DNA of 64,000 nt from DTU013 sp964512095 (GCA_964512095.1 CAZEIH010000014.1:1-64000); one strand, 5' to 3'; shown: positions 1 through 9,803, numbered from the stretch's first letter. Translations and numbers: made by a program. Notes: generated from the sequence alone by a model not told the origin.

Positions 1-1826
1 TATCTACTGAAATAAAAATAACTCCTTTCTTAGAATTTATTATTGAAGTTGGTATAGATAAAAATAATGATGATTTACTGACAAATTTAATACCATTTAT
101 GAAGTTGTCGGATATAGATAATTCTGAGATAGAGATCTTAATAAGATATGAGGTTGAAGAGAATAAAGTGTTTTCTAATGATGTTGATAAACTCCTGACA
201 AAAAAATATGATTCGGAACTAGAGTTTAGCAAGTTTTTAGAATTAATTGATAACTCAGCTTTCAAACTAAACTATTATGACAGAAACAATGGAAAAATAA
301 CAGGTTTTAAATTAAATGAATTAATTGAACTAAGACCAATAGGAGCTAACAATATTGCAGGAGAGCATTGCCTCTCGAATGCTTTTAATAAAATAATTAA
401 TTATAGATATGATAATTTACTTAAAGATCAAAAAGAGGATTTGGAAGCTCAGTTAATAAAAATGAATAAACAGATTACAGAAAATATAGTAAAGCACCAC
501 ACAAAAGACATAAATAAATCCGTTAGCCAGGTTATATCAAGCAGTAAACTGGAAGTACTCCTAACATCTGATTTAACACTTCAAGAACTCGTGAAAAATT
601 TGATTAAGTATGAGTATGTTGAGGGAGAGTTATATATCCCGGAAAATCAGTTCGGGTTAGGCTATACAAATTTAATGAAGATAATCGCTGATTTAATAGA
701 TTACATGGAAAAATACCCCGAAGAATCTTTTAACAGTAAGATAAATCTTATATCAATAGAAGAACCTGAAACTTTTATGCATCCTCAAATGCAAGAGCTA
801 TTTATAAAAAACATTAACAGTGCAATAACAACTTTGTTGAGAAGTAAAAACAAGAATTTAAACAGTCAGTTGATCATTACAACGCATTCGTCGCATATAT
901 TAAACAGTAAAATTAGTAGTGGCAATAGTTTCAATAACATTAACTATATAACGGTCATTGATGGTAAAGCTAATGTTGTTAGCTTAAATGATGAAAAAAT
1001 TGTTTCAAAGTCGGTAATTGAAGATAATAAAGGCGAGGAAAATAAAGCCCAAAAGCAGTTAAACTTTTTAAAAAAACATATAAAATACAAAGTTTCGGAG
1101 CTCTTCTTTTCTGATGCTATTATTTTTGTGGAAGGTATAACCGAAGATACGCTATTGAGATATTACATAGATCAAGACGAAGACCTCAATAAGCATTACA
1201 TATCTATTTTTAATATTGACGGAAGCCATGGGATTGTCTATTACGAGCTAATAAAGCAGCTAAAGGTTCCTGCACTAATAATCACAGACTTAGATATAAA
1301 AAGAAGCAAAGAAGAAAAGGATATTAATTATACCCAAATTACAGATTTAAAAGGTATTGAAACAACCAACAAAACGATTGAAAAACTTTTGAAAAATATA
1401 GCTTCAAATGATAGTGCATCCTCAAAAACTGATAACCGAAAATATACATTAGACAAATTACCGGAATATGTTAAAGACGGCAACATACGATTTTTATATC
1501 AAGGCAAAATTGAAGGATATTTTGCCACAAGTTTTGAAGAGGCTTTTATACTAACAAATTATAATAATAAGATATTGAACACTGTTTTGAAACAATTGAA
1601 ACCCGACGTATTTAGGTCTATTGTAAAAAAGAAAGGAAGCTTCAAAGAGAATATATGCAACTCCTTTAAATGGCAAGTGAAGTTATCGAAAACAAAAAGC
1701 GAGTTCGCAAATTCGTTGCTATATGAAATTGTAAATGGAAAAGCAAAAGATGCCCCAAGATTACCAGAATACATACTTAGCGGTCTCAATTGGCTTAAAA
1801 CCGCCTTAATTGGGGGTGAAAAATAA
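1..1826 (+). CDS. gajA: Gabija-type OLD-family ATPase/TOPRIM nuclease (GajA-like), 5' end outside window
   Basis: The frame is open from base 3, so the ORF that starts at base 99 is the downstream part of a longer gene cut by the window edge. Visible in order (residues counted from the Met at 99): ABC signature-like FGLGYTNLMK near 185, Walker B LISIEEPE near 217, H-loop THSSH near 261, then a TOPRIM domain with IIFVEGITED near 342 and the acidic ITDLDIKR near 396. The Walker A would lie upstream of the window. OLD proteins sitting directly before a UvrD-like helicase are class 2 OLD, the GajA type of the Gabija anti-phage system, a DNA-nicking nuclease. The stop overlaps the next start (TAATG), which suggests translational coupling. 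The catalytic acidic residues look intact. Confidence 0.85.
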   Translation, partial: STEIKITPFLEFIIEVGIDKNNDDLLTNLIPFMKLSDIDNSEIEILIRYEVEENKVFSNDVDKLLTKKYDSELEFSKFLELIDNSAFKLNYYDRNNGKITGFKLNELIELRPIGANNIAGEHCLSNAFNKIINYRYDNLLKDQKEDLEAQLIKMNKQITENIVKHHTKDINKSVSQVISSSKLEVLLTSDLTLQELVKNLIKYEYVEGELYIPENQFGLGYTNLMKIIADLIDYMEKYPEESFNSKINLISIEEPETFMHPQMQELFIKNINSAITTLLRSKNKNLNSQLIITTHSSHILNSKISSGNSFNNINYITVIDGKANVVSLNDEKIVSKSVIEDNKGEENKAQKQLNFLKKHIKYKVSELFFSDAIIFVEGITEDTLLRYYIDQDEDLNKHYISIFNIDGSHGIVYYELIKQLKVPALIITDLDIKRSKEEKDINYTQITDLKGIETTNKTIEKLLKNIASNDSASSKTDNRKYTLDKLPEYVKDGNIRFLYQGKIEGYFATSFEEAFILTNYNNKILNTVLKQLKPDVFRSIVKKKGSFKENICNSFKWQVKLSKTKSEFANSLLYEIVNGKAKDAPRLPEYILSGLNWLKTALIGGEK

Positions 1827-3868
1827 TGCTATCTAAGATATCTCCTGAAAATCTTAAAAGGGAAGAAGAATCATTAACGGACATTTGCAAATGCTTAGAC
1901 AAAAGAGATAGTTTGATTTTTAATGCCGGTGCAGGTGCAGGAAAAACATATGCACTTATAGAAAGCTTAAAGTATCTGGTGAAAATATACAATAAACAAC
2001 TTGCAAATCATCATCAAAAAGTGATTTGTATTACTTACACAAATGTTGCAACCGATGAGGTTAAAGAACGTCTGGGAAATTCAAATATGGTTGTAGTTTC
2101 TACAATCCATGAAAGAATATGGGAACTTATCGGTAAATACCAAAAAGAACTGGTACAAATTCATAAAGAGAAGCTTGAAGAAGAAGTAAAAATTTTTAAA
2201 CAAAGAATGGAAACAGAGGACAGGTATCAAAGATATCGTGATTTAAATACCAGTGAGCAGGAAGAATTTAAGAATATCATGCTTGAACATAAAGCATTAT
2301 TTAGTAAGCATTATAGTGATTCTGCACCAGAATTTAAAGATGCTTTTAAAAATTTATTGACGGGTTTCAAAGATATTATCAGAAATGTAAGTAACTTCAA
2401 AAGTATTGTTAGCGCGATTTACAAAATAAATAATTATGGAAATTGCCTTCATGCGATTAGGCAGAAAGAATATTCAACTATTGAGTACACCTCTTTTTAT
2501 AACACTGATCAGTTGCACAAAATGAGAATAAGTCATGATACTTTATTGGAATATGGTCTTAAAATTATAAAACAATATGATTTGCTTAAACAAATAATTA
2601 TTGATAAATATCCTTTTGTATTCATTGACGAATATCAGGATACGGACGAACATGTAGTTAATATCATGAGTATATTGCATGAATACGCCTCCAAGCAATC
2701 ACGAAACTTTTTTGTTGGGTATTTTGGTGATACTGCGCAAAGTATTTATGAAAAGGGTGTTGGTAAAAAAATAACAGAAATTCATAAAGATTTAGTAATG
2801 ATAAATAAGGAGTTTAATCGAAGGTCATCAAAAGAAGTTATAGATGTTGCAAATAAAATAAGAGATGATGTTATCATTCAAACATCAATTTATGAAGACT
2901 GTGAAGGGGGTAGTGTGAAGTTCTATACTGGAAATGTAGAACACACTAATGACTTCATTGAAGACTATTCTGAAAAATGGGAAGCAACAATTGAAAATCC
3001 TCTTCACTGTTTTGTGTTAACAAATAGAACTGTTGCTCAATATACCGGGTTTGAGATGCTATATAATGTATTCAGCAGAACTGAAATATATAGCGGGCTA
3101 GGGTATAAACAGTTAAACTCAGAGCTTATGAGCAAAGATTTATCAAAATTAGGCCAAATCCCATTATTGATTTTCAGAATAGTATCTTTAATCAATTATG
3201 TTAAGAACAGCGACACCCTTCTCAAAAATATTATGCCACAAAGAATATATGAAGGAATGAATATTACAGACCTTAAGAATTTGAAAAGGTTGTTAGATAA
3301 AATTAATGGAAAAACTCTTAAAGAGTGTATCGAGAGTATTTTAGAAATATATTCAAATGATGCACAATGCAAATATAGACAAATAGTACATTTATTTTTT
3401 AATATGGAAAATATAACACTCGGAGCTTTTAAAAACTTTTTATTTGAAAAATTGTTCCCCAATGCGTATGATGAGAACTTGGAAGGTGAAAATTCTCTTA
3501 TAGAAGAACTACTTGATATAAATATGACTATATATACAGCATGGCAGGATTACATAATGGATACAGTTAAAGCTAAAGTCATATATCATACATATCATGG
3601 AACAAAAGGATTGGAATTTGACAATGTCGTTATTATCATGGGTCATGCTTTTGGAACAAACACAAATTATTTCAGTGGGTATTTTCAAGGCTCGGCAAAT
3701 GATGATGCATTAAAAGAGGCGAGAAACCTTTTGTATGTTTCAATAACAAGAGCCATTAAAAATTTACGTATTTACTACATCGATAATGTTGCAAATTTGA
3801 AAGATGGAATTGAAAGATTATTTGGAGGGATACACACATATCCCCCAGATAAGAATGACATAAGTTGA
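1826..3868 (+). CDS. gajB: UvrD/Rep-like superfamily 1 helicase, Gabija partner (GajB-like)
   Basis: 680 residues with all SF1A helicase motifs: Walker A GAGAGKT near residue 34, motif Ia TYTNVATDEV, motif II FIDEYQDTD near 267, motif III GDTAQSIYE near 301, motif IV NRRSSKEVIDVA, motif V YHGTKGLEFDNV near 590, motif VI LLYVSITRA near 635. Its start overlaps the stop of the OLD nuclease and a GGGGG run just upstream can serve as RBS. The pair fits Gabija, where the helicase-like subunit binds the GajA core. It is clearly longer than typical GajB proteins (about 500 residues), the extra length lying between motifs I and II and between motifs IV and V, so a Gabija-like variant is possible. Confidence 0.8.
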   Translation: MLSKISPENLKREEESLTDICKCLDKRDSLIFNAGAGAGKTYALIESLKYLVKIYNKQLANHHQKVICITYTNVATDEVKERLGNSNMVVVSTIHERIWELIGKYQKELVQIHKEKLEEEVKIFKQRMETEDRYQRYRDLNTSEQEEFKNIMLEHKALFSKHYSDSAPEFKDAFKNLLTGFKDIIRNVSNFKSIVSAIYKINNYGNCLHAIRQKEYSTIEYTSFYNTDQLHKMRISHDTLLEYGLKIIKQYDLLKQIIIDKYPFVFIDEYQDTDEHVVNIMSILHEYASKQSRNFFVGYFGDTAQSIYEKGVGKKITEIHKDLVMINKEFNRRSSKEVIDVANKIRDDVIIQTSIYEDCEGGSVKFYTGNVEHTNDFIEDYSEKWEATIENPLHCFVLTNRTVAQYTGFEMLYNVFSRTEIYSGLGYKQLNSELMSKDLSKLGQIPLLIFRIVSLINYVKNSDTLLKNIMPQRIYEGMNITDLKNLKRLLDKINGKTLKECIESILEIYSNDAQCKYRQIVHLFFNMENITLGAFKNFLFEKLFPNAYDENLEGENSLIEELLDINMTIYTAWQDYIMDTVKAKVIYHTYHGTKGLEFDNVVIIMGHAFGTNTNYFSGYFQGSANDDALKEARNLLYVSITRAIKNLRIYYIDNVANLKDGIERLFGGIHTYPPDKNDIS

Positions 3869-4005
3869 CCATAGAATTTTTTAATAAAGCTGATTATTAT
3901 AAACTTCTTAATTATCCATATGCAAAGAGGAAATATATACTGCGTTCTAATAAAATATCACTCATATACTAGCTTGACGACACCTGATAGAAAGGGAATG
4001 CACTA

Positions 4006-5100
4006 TTATTTCTTTAATATATCACCTATGGATGCGCTTTTATCTGTCCATCCTTCACGCAGGTATATTATTTTATCAGGTTCGCTGGCGTACCAAATAA
4101 ACGTACCCCATGCCACAGACGGCACCAATTTACGGCTTACTGGTTCTGTCCTGTCCCTGAACACAGTAACATAAGCACAGTCCGATTCCTTGAAATTAGC
4201 GTCTTTTGCCATATCATTAAGTTCCTGTTTTCTTCGGTCATTTACAGGACCGTCACTTGCTACGCATTCAATAAATACAATAATGGGGTGTTCCTCTCCT
4301 AAATCAGCTAATATTAGATCCGGCAGTACACTGGTCACATCTACGCTAAAGCCGATTGCACGGCAGATTTCATCATCTTTCATTAATAATTTTCTGGCAG
4401 ACTCACTCATAAGTAAAACCGCCGGTTCTTTCATAAAATACTTAGTAAACTGCTCAACAACAGCTTTAGCTAGCTCGCTGCTCGGGCCAGCCGCAAGTTT
4501 TCTTGTTTCCCCATTTGGCAAATGAACAAGTACACCATCTGATTGTGACGATACCAAACGCCTGGCCAATGCTACTCTTGCCAAAGCAGTTGCAGAAAGA
4601 AACTCATTTTGCCATTCAGCTATAGCATCGGCAAGAGCTGCGCCTTGTAATTCCGGATTAAATAGCGATGCGAATTTGCCTTGTAATGAGTATCTTGGTA
4701 ATGGTGATGTTGTTGCTAATCCAGGACGTTCTATTACTGCATTAAGTCTTACCATTTCTCTTAAAGTCTCATCTCGTATTGACTCTCTGGTGTTTGGCTT
4801 ATACCATCTTCCCGGGATATCTCTTGGTGCATATCTACCTTGACTCGTCGCAAGCCATTGTTTCCTAGTTGTCATATCATGTATAGCAGCCTGTTCATCG
4901 TTCATGCAAGTTATAGTCGCCGGCCTGATCCATGCGTTTTCATCCACACAAAAACCATAAAGCATCGTGAAAACAGTTTTAGCCCCTATCTCCCGAATAA
5001 TGTAACCATTTACGTCAATTTCCCTCGGAAATATCTCCTTCAGAATATTTTGTATTTCATCAATCTTTGGTAATTTTGTCATCAGCCATTCATTACTCAT
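4006..5100 (-). CDS. BsuBI/PstI-family type II restriction endonuclease
   Basis: 364 residues. The N-terminal half has family-like stretches (GAKTVFTMLYGFC, RPATITCMNDEQAA, DIPGRWYKPNTRE, IRDETLREMVRLNAVIERPG) and the C-terminal half has the likely PD-(D/E)xK core, LPDLILADL followed by IVFIECVASDGPVNDRRK, around residues 255-285. Family members cut CTGCAG, leaving 3' overhangs; specificity here is not proven. A GGAGGG RBS overlaps the last codons of the methyltransferase gene, three bases upstream, so the two are translated from one message. It converges with the Gabija operon. CTGCAG sites do occur in this window, so protection must come from the paired methyltransferase. Confidence 0.88.
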   Translation of the reverse strand: MSNEWLMTKLPKIDEIQNILKEIFPREIDVNGYIIREIGAKTVFTMLYGFCVDENAWIRPATITCMNDEQAAIHDMTTRKQWLATSQGRYAPRDIPGRWYKPNTRESIRDETLREMVRLNAVIERPGLATTSPLPRYSLQGKFASLFNPELQGAALADAIAEWQNEFLSATALARVALARRLVSSQSDGVLVHLPNGETRKLAAGPSSELAKAVVEQFTKYFMKEPAVLLMSESARKLLMKDDEICRAIGFSVDVTSVLPDLILADLGEEHPIIVFIECVASDGPVNDRRKQELNDMAKDANFKESDCAYVTVFRDRTEPVSRKLVPSVAWGTFIWYASEPDKIIYLREGWTDKSASIGDILKK

Positions 5101-5103
5101 TTA

Positions 5104-6924
5104 TTAGCCCTCCAAGCCATATGCTCTTGAAACGATACTCTCAACCTGATCTGTAATAGCTATTCTATTATAGTCAGCTGTTACCAGATCCTGAATAGCT
5201 TTTATCTCCTTTATTGGTGGAAGTGGAAGCGCATGAAGCTCAGTTGCTGATACAGCAACACTTCCGGACAAACATCTAAAAATCCGGTCAACTATTTGTG
5301 TATTAAGAATTAGTGATAATACCTCAATGGTAATTTTCGGTGAATCCGAAATTGGATGTATTATATTAACATGGTTTTCTACTACTACACCGTTCCATTT
5401 GTCGATAAATGCTTGTGGCAGCACACAACTCTGTATTCTTCTGTTCTGTTCTTTAGCAGTAGTACGTTGCAGAAGAACGACTGGTTTATTACATATCAAA
5501 AATTTCTGTGTATCTTTCACTGTTATGTACTGCTTCTTGCTACGGTACTTATAGTCGAAGCTGAACTGTCCATCAGCAGTGATTGCTTCAGCCCATATAA
5601 TAGGCTTCGATCCATCTGCAGGCAATTCTGTAATCTGATCTTTGAACCTGTTCCACACTAATTGGCCAGTTGAAACTTTATACCCATAAGACTCCAAAGT
5701 AGTTTTGCTCTTTTTAACCTTGTTAACGATTTCCGCCTCAGCCGGTTCCCTTGCAATGATCCAGGGATCGATACCTTCTTTGACCGTAAAACTGCCAATA
5801 CGCTCTACTTTGTAGTTGCTATTTTCAATATCTATCTTGCTTGTAGTTACACTCTTCTCTTTATTATTTCCGAATGTGACTAAACATGTTTCTTGAAGCA
5901 CCTGGTCAAAAACCCCATTGCGCACAGATACGAAGTCTATAGCTAAAGGTGGTGCCGTCCGTGATAGCAGCACCCTCAGGTTGGAGAAATATTTGCCTCC
6001 CAAAAATGATGTTGGAGTAACATAACCTAATAGTCCATCGGTGCTTTTCAGTCTCAAGGCCGCATCTATGAAAAGGCCATAAAGATTTGCATGACCATAC
6101 AACGACCTTGAGTAGGTTTTTCTTAATTGATCATCGAGTTTTACACGGCCATACGGAGGGTTACCTACTATAACATCAAACTTTCTTTCTTCGTTTATTG
6201 CGTAACGGATTGTATCTTTTACAGAGATAACAGATTTTAGCCTTCTTCCAGCTGCAACAGATTCCTTATATACAATGATATCAAGAAGCACCTGTGTTAA
6301 CCATCCAGCAAAGGCGTCAATCTCTATGCCCAATATGTGATTTTCAATATGGGATAATTTTAATGCAGCCGGAAGTTCCTTTATTCTATAATCTCCAAGC
6401 ATTCTGTTTACAACAGTTACTAGGAATGCTCCCCCGCCGCATGCCGGATCAAGTATTTTTGCCTTGGCCCAATCTGCTCCATTTGCTGCAAGGAGATCCA
6501 GAAGACGCTCTGCTAAAGTCGGTGGAGTATAATATATTCCATTATCAGCTCGGTATCCATTCGGTAGCAGCATCGTATATAAATTGCCCAGTAAGTAGGC
6601 ATATTCCATAAGATTCAACGAAAGGAAGTAATCGGAAATTTCTCTGGCGAACTTTGTCGAATAAAAGTCAAGTTTACTCTTATGCAATTTAATATACCGG
6701 CATTTCCACTTTCCATTGTGATCAACGCCCCTCCAAATATTACCAACAACTGAATAACAGAATGAACGTGCGAAATTAATAGCCTCTTCTTCTTTATCGA
6801 ACTTATTGTCCTTTTTAACTTTATCTATGGCCGTTTTAAAATAATCCCAGTCTTTCTTGTTTTCGTTGATATTTAAAATCAGAGACACTATTATGCCACA
6901 TCCTTTTATATTACATTTTATCAT
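5104..6924 (-). CDS. N6-adenine DNA methyltransferase of a type II R-M system
   Basis: 606 residues. Class I SAM-dependent methyltransferase: YYTPPTLAERLLD near 126, SAM-binding ILDPACGGGAFLV near 156 and catalytic NPPY (IVGNPPYGRVK) near 253, followed by a long target-recognition C-terminal half. It protects the site cut by the adjacent BsuBI/PstI-like enzyme. The ATG at 6924 has no clear RBS; a GTG about 12 codons in, preceded by AAAGGA, is an alternative start. Only 27 bases separate it from the upstream (p)ppGpp synthetase gene on the same strand, so the R-M genes may be read from the same transcript. Confidence 0.88.
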   Translation of the reverse strand: MIKCNIKGCGIIVSLILNINENKKDWDYFKTAIDKVKKDNKFDKEEEAINFARSFCYSVVGNIWRGVDHNGKWKCRYIKLHKSKLDFYSTKFAREISDYFLSLNLMEYAYLLGNLYTMLLPNGYRADNGIYYTPPTLAERLLDLLAANGADWAKAKILDPACGGGAFLVTVVNRMLGDYRIKELPAALKLSHIENHILGIEIDAFAGWLTQVLLDIIVYKESVAAGRRLKSVISVKDTIRYAINEERKFDVIVGNPPYGRVKLDDQLRKTYSRSLYGHANLYGLFIDAALRLKSTDGLLGYVTPTSFLGGKYFSNLRVLLSRTAPPLAIDFVSVRNGVFDQVLQETCLVTFGNNKEKSVTTSKIDIENSNYKVERIGSFTVKEGIDPWIIAREPAEAEIVNKVKKSKTTLESYGYKVSTGQLVWNRFKDQITELPADGSKPIIWAEAITADGQFSFDYKYRSKKQYITVKDTQKFLICNKPVVLLQRTTAKEQNRRIQSCVLPQAFIDKWNGVVVENHVNIIHPISDSPKITIEVLSLILNTQIVDRIFRCLSGSVAVSATELHALPLPPIKEIKAIQDLVTADYNRIAITDQVESIVSRAYGLEG

Positions 6925-6951
6925 GTAATAAAGTATATTTCACGAAAGTTT

Positions 6952-7995
6952 CTATAAGTCCAATTCAATGCCACGTTTAATAGTTGGCGAGTTCTCTTGT
7001 TGCAATTGATCATTTTTAATCTGCCTGTTTACAGTTTTTAAATCAGAAACTATATTATCAAGCTTCTCAAAAATTTCTTTGTTTTCCGTTCCAGGGTTGT
7101 TTTCTATCTCATGGCCTAATCTTTGCCGCAGCTCCTTTATTTCCGGTATAGATAATTTACGGCCATAATGTTCACACACTTCTTTTATAGCAAGTGAAGT
7201 ATCAGTTCCAATATTACTTATAGCCGGGTACTCACTTTTGTAATGACTTTTTACAGATTCATGTATTCTATTAATTTCGGATTCTGAAGCATAATGAGTC
7301 GTTTGTTCTTTCACCTGGCTTTGTACGGGCGGGGCAGGCTTAGGAGTAAAATCGATTTTGCTGTAATGAGCCTTATCTTCAATGTAACGCCGGTAGCCCT
7401 TTAGCCCCTGGCTGGATATAATCTGGTGTGGTATTACCGTTGCAAATATAAGTCTTTGCAAGCCGTTTATAAGTGGATTATACATGAAAGATGGAAGGAT
7501 ATTTTTTAGTTGCTTTATAATCTTACTGATGATGCTTCCAGGCATCTGTTTATAAAATCTGTCATGCGTGATTTGACTGGCTTTTGCCATAGCATAAGTT
7601 TGCAACTGGAGCTCTACATTGTAACCTTTATATTTAAAGTTGGTATGATAACCCTTGTAACCACTCTTCTTAGGATGTTTTATATAATCATCAGCCGAAA
7701 TGGTCTGATAGTTATTATTAATGTAGCCCACAAATTTATAAAGATCCGAAATGTTACGTGTCAGGATTTTCATGCCAGCAAGATCCGTAAACTGATCGAT
7801 TCGGGTATAACCCTTTCTATCAATTTTTTCTATCGCCCTATCGAGTTCTTTTATTCGAGATAAAACAGTAAAACCGGCAATATTTTCACCAAACATGTTT
7901 TCCATGTTCTGCTTAATTTCTTTAAGCGGATTATTGCCGGTCAAGTCTGAAATCAACTTTTTCAGTACTTCTTTTAACTCTTGGGGATTATCCAT
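6952..7995 (-). CDS. RelA/SpoT-domain (p)ppGpp synthetase with the shared C-terminal domain (putative toxic effector)
   Basis: 347 residues. Residues about 35-150 form a RelA/SpoT nucleotidyltransferase domain: SRIKELDRAIEKI, DLAGMKI, DYIKHPKKSGYKGYHT and VELQLQT (usually E-x-Q-x-R-T, so the Arg is Gln here). There is no HD, TGS or ACT domain, so it is a stand-alone synthetase. After a variable linker, residues about 235-347 carry the C-terminal domain shared by other proteins here (YKSEYPAISNI, GRKLSIPEIKELRQRLG, DNIVSDLK) and the end GIELDL. The start overlaps the hydrolase stop by 8 bases, with AAAGGAAG as RBS. I infer a growth-inhibiting alarmone synthetase, delivered or controlled through its tail. 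Confidence 0.82.
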   Translation of the reverse strand: MDNPQELKEVLKKLISDLTGNNPLKEIKQNMENMFGENIAGFTVLSRIKELDRAIEKIDRKGYTRIDQFTDLAGMKILTRNISDLYKFVGYINNNYQTISADDYIKHPKKSGYKGYHTNFKYKGYNVELQLQTYAMAKASQITHDRFYKQMPGSIISKIIKQLKNILPSFMYNPLINGLQRLIFATVIPHQIISSQGLKGYRRYIEDKAHYSKIDFTPKPAPPVQSQVKEQTTHYASESEINRIHESVKSHYKSEYPAISNIGTDTSLAIKEVCEHYGRKLSIPEIKELRQRLGHEIENNPGTENKEIFEKLDNIVSDLKTVNRQIKNDQLQQENSPTIKRGIELDL

Positions 7996-8542
7996 ACTTC
8001 CTTTCTAGCTCCTGTAGTTCAGATAATAACTTCTTTTCTATTATCGGATATTTATGGGCATAAGTCAAAACATAATCCCTGGTTTCCTTGCATTTGCGTA
8101 TAATTTTTTCTGGATTGCCGGTAAGCTTGATAGACCTGAGATTATGCAAACGGTCGGCCAATTTAACTATCATCAGCCATTTAATATCAGATTTATGGAT
8201 ATTCTCCATGTATGTTTTCATATCCTGGCCATCTTTCTTTGTAAGTAATAATACACCATCAGCTATTACAGTACCAAAAGTTTTCTTCAGATCCTCATAA
8301 GTAAAGCGATCTGAGTCTTCAAGTACATCATGTAATGCGGCCACAGATAAGGCAGAATCAATTTGTATATCCAGTTCTTCTTTTAATATTTTTATAACAC
8401 CTTCTATATGTTCAATATATGGTGTGCCTTCATCCCGGAGCTGGCCGACATGTGCCGTTCTTGCAACTTGCATTGCACGTGAAAAATCCTCCAGGTCACG
8501 CCAGCTGAACAGTTCCTCAAAGAATTCCTTATCATCTTTCAT
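7988..8542 (-). CDS. Stand-alone HD-domain (p)ppGpp hydrolase
   Basis: 184 residues, essentially only the RelA/SpoT hydrolase domain: AHVGQLRDEGTPYIEH near residue 31, ALHDVLEDSD near 70, VKLADRLHNLRSIK near 127. The metal-binding His and His-Asp residues are present. It should remove the 3' pyrophosphate from (p)ppGpp. The gene precedes and overlaps the synthetase gene, the order of an antitoxin-toxin pair. Unlike the synthetase it lacks the shared C-terminal domain and ends in ELERKYG, which fits a protein meant to stay in the producing cell and protect it. Confidence 0.85.
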   Translation of the reverse strand: MKDDKEFFEELFSWRDLEDFSRAMQVARTAHVGQLRDEGTPYIEHIEGVIKILKEELDIQIDSALSVAALHDVLEDSDRFTYEDLKKTFGTVIADGVLLLTKKDGQDMKTYMENIHKSDIKWLMIVKLADRLHNLRSIKLTGNPEKIIRKCKETRDYVLTYAHKYPIIEKKLLSELQELERKYG

Positions 8543-8574
8543 TCAAAACACCCGCTTTCTTAATATTATACATC

Positions 8575-9408
8575 TTAAAGTTCTATGTCAGGAGTTTTTG
8601 ATCCTAAGCTAGGGCTAAAAGATTTCTGTTGATCAATTTCACGTTTTGCTAAGCTGATACCCTTTACTATATTTTCTACAGTGGTAAAGTCAGGCGAATC
8701 TAATCCCTGTTCCTTCATACTCCCCATCTCTTTATACATACTTTTGAATTCCAATGGAGAAAGAATCCTACCATGCTTCAAATTCATGTCGCAGATATCG
8801 CAAGCAACGTCAGGTGAAATTTTTGATATGTACTTCAAGCTGTTGTAATTGTTCATTACTTCTTCTTTTTTTAATGCTTTGCCTGCATCCAATACTTTAT
8901 TAACAATGTCTCTGTCAAATAAACCATCCTCGGCATATTTTAACAGTTTTTGTTTTACTTCTTTATATGGCTTGGCCATCTTATATGGCCTTTCAGCACT
9001 CAAAGCCTCGTATACATCACAAACACCTACGACTTGAGCTGCAAACGGTATTTCTCCTTTCTTAAGTCCAAATGGATAGCCGCTGCCATCCAGCTTTTCG
9101 TGATGGCTTAATGCAACATCTTGATATATCTTTGGTAACGGTGAAAGCATGTCCGCTCCGTAATTAGCATGTAATTGAATAATACTCCGCTCTGGATCTG
9201 TAAGCTTGCCATTTTTATAAAGTATCTCTCTTTCAATATTAATTTTGCCTATATCATGAACTCTGGCTGCATTACCTAATAACTTTGTTTGTAAAGCATT
9301 AAAACCATAGCTTTTAGCGACAAGTTCTACGAGCCGCCAAACAATAATACTATGGTTTTTTGTGAAATTATCCAGTTGAGAAAAAAGATGCTCAAGATAT
9401 TGATCCAC
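8575..9408 (-). CDS. HD-GYP protein F with the shared C-terminal domain
   Basis: 277 residues. HD-GYP phosphodiesterase core: HDIGK near residue 51, HHEKLDGSGYP near 103, GVCDVYEALSAERPYK near 128. Family members usually hydrolyse cyclic di-GMP. The C-terminal part (about 180-277) is the shared domain: DVACDICDMNLKHG, GRILSPLEFKSMYKEMG, TVENIVKGI, ending TPDIEL. The start is GTG, overlapping the TAG of the preceding RHH gene. It is the last intact copy of a tandem array. It has its own N-terminal substitutions relative to the other copies (VHDIGK instead of YHDIGK) but keeps the metal ligands. Confidence 0.82.
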   Translation of the reverse strand: MDQYLEHLFSQLDNFTKNHSIIVWRLVELVAKSYGFNALQTKLLGNAARVHDIGKINIEREILYKNGKLTDPERSIIQLHANYGADMLSPLPKIYQDVALSHHEKLDGSGYPFGLKKGEIPFAAQVVGVCDVYEALSAERPYKMAKPYKEVKQKLLKYAEDGLFDRDIVNKVLDAGKALKKEEVMNNYNSLKYISKISPDVACDICDMNLKHGRILSPLEFKSMYKEMGSMKEQGLDSPDFTTVENIVKGISLAKREIDQQKSFSPSLGSKTPDIEL

Positions 9409-9794
9409 TATATGCTGCCTTTCCTATTCGCCTTCTCATAGTAATATGCAATATAAGCTTTGGTACCAGGATCATCGTTTTCTGTGAGTCGCTTTATTTG
9501 GGCTTTTATTGCCCTCTCCATAAAGTCTTTATACTCGTCAGTGCAGAGTCCCATATCCTTAAAATTTTCAGTAATCGTATTTCTTACCCCCTCGGCAATA
9601 ACAGGGTCTACATTATCAGGCAACTCCACATCCGGCAGTTTATTAGGCGAAGCGTTAAGCATCATCACTGCTGGAGCCACGCTAAGGATACGTTTCATTT
9701 CTTCAGTGTCCATTAATTCATTTTCTTTTTCCTTATCCTTTATATGTTCCATTATGATATACCTTGACGCAGCAGATCGCGTCTTCCCTTTCAC
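9408..9794 (-). CDS. Truncated ribbon-helix-helix-like protein F (HD-GYP partner)
   Basis: 128 residues from a GTG start. It matches the intact array RHH proteins only from TRSAASRYIIMEHIKDK onward, so the N-terminal beta strand and first helix of the RHH fold are missing. The rest, with LPDVELPDNVDPVIAEGVRN and GLCTDEYKDFMERAIK, aligns throughout. It starts about 10 bases after the stop of HD-GYP copy E and its stop overlaps the start of HD-GYP copy F. The truncation is the junction of a tandem duplication with a unit of about 1.23 kb. Without the full RHH it may no longer bind DNA; it could still act as a protein partner. Confidence 0.65.
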   Translation of the reverse strand: MKGKTRSAASRYIIMEHIKDKEKENELMDTEEMKRILSVAPAVMMLNASPNKLPDVELPDNVDPVIAEGVRNTITENFKDMGLCTDEYKDFMERAIKAQIKRLTENDDPGTKAYIAYYYEKANRKGSI

Positions 9795-9803
9795 AAAGTT
9801 TAC

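Noticed and set aside
3920..4174. Plus-strand ORF after the Gabija operon
   Set aside because: It mostly overlaps the restriction gene in antisense and has no similarity or RBS; treated as a shadow.
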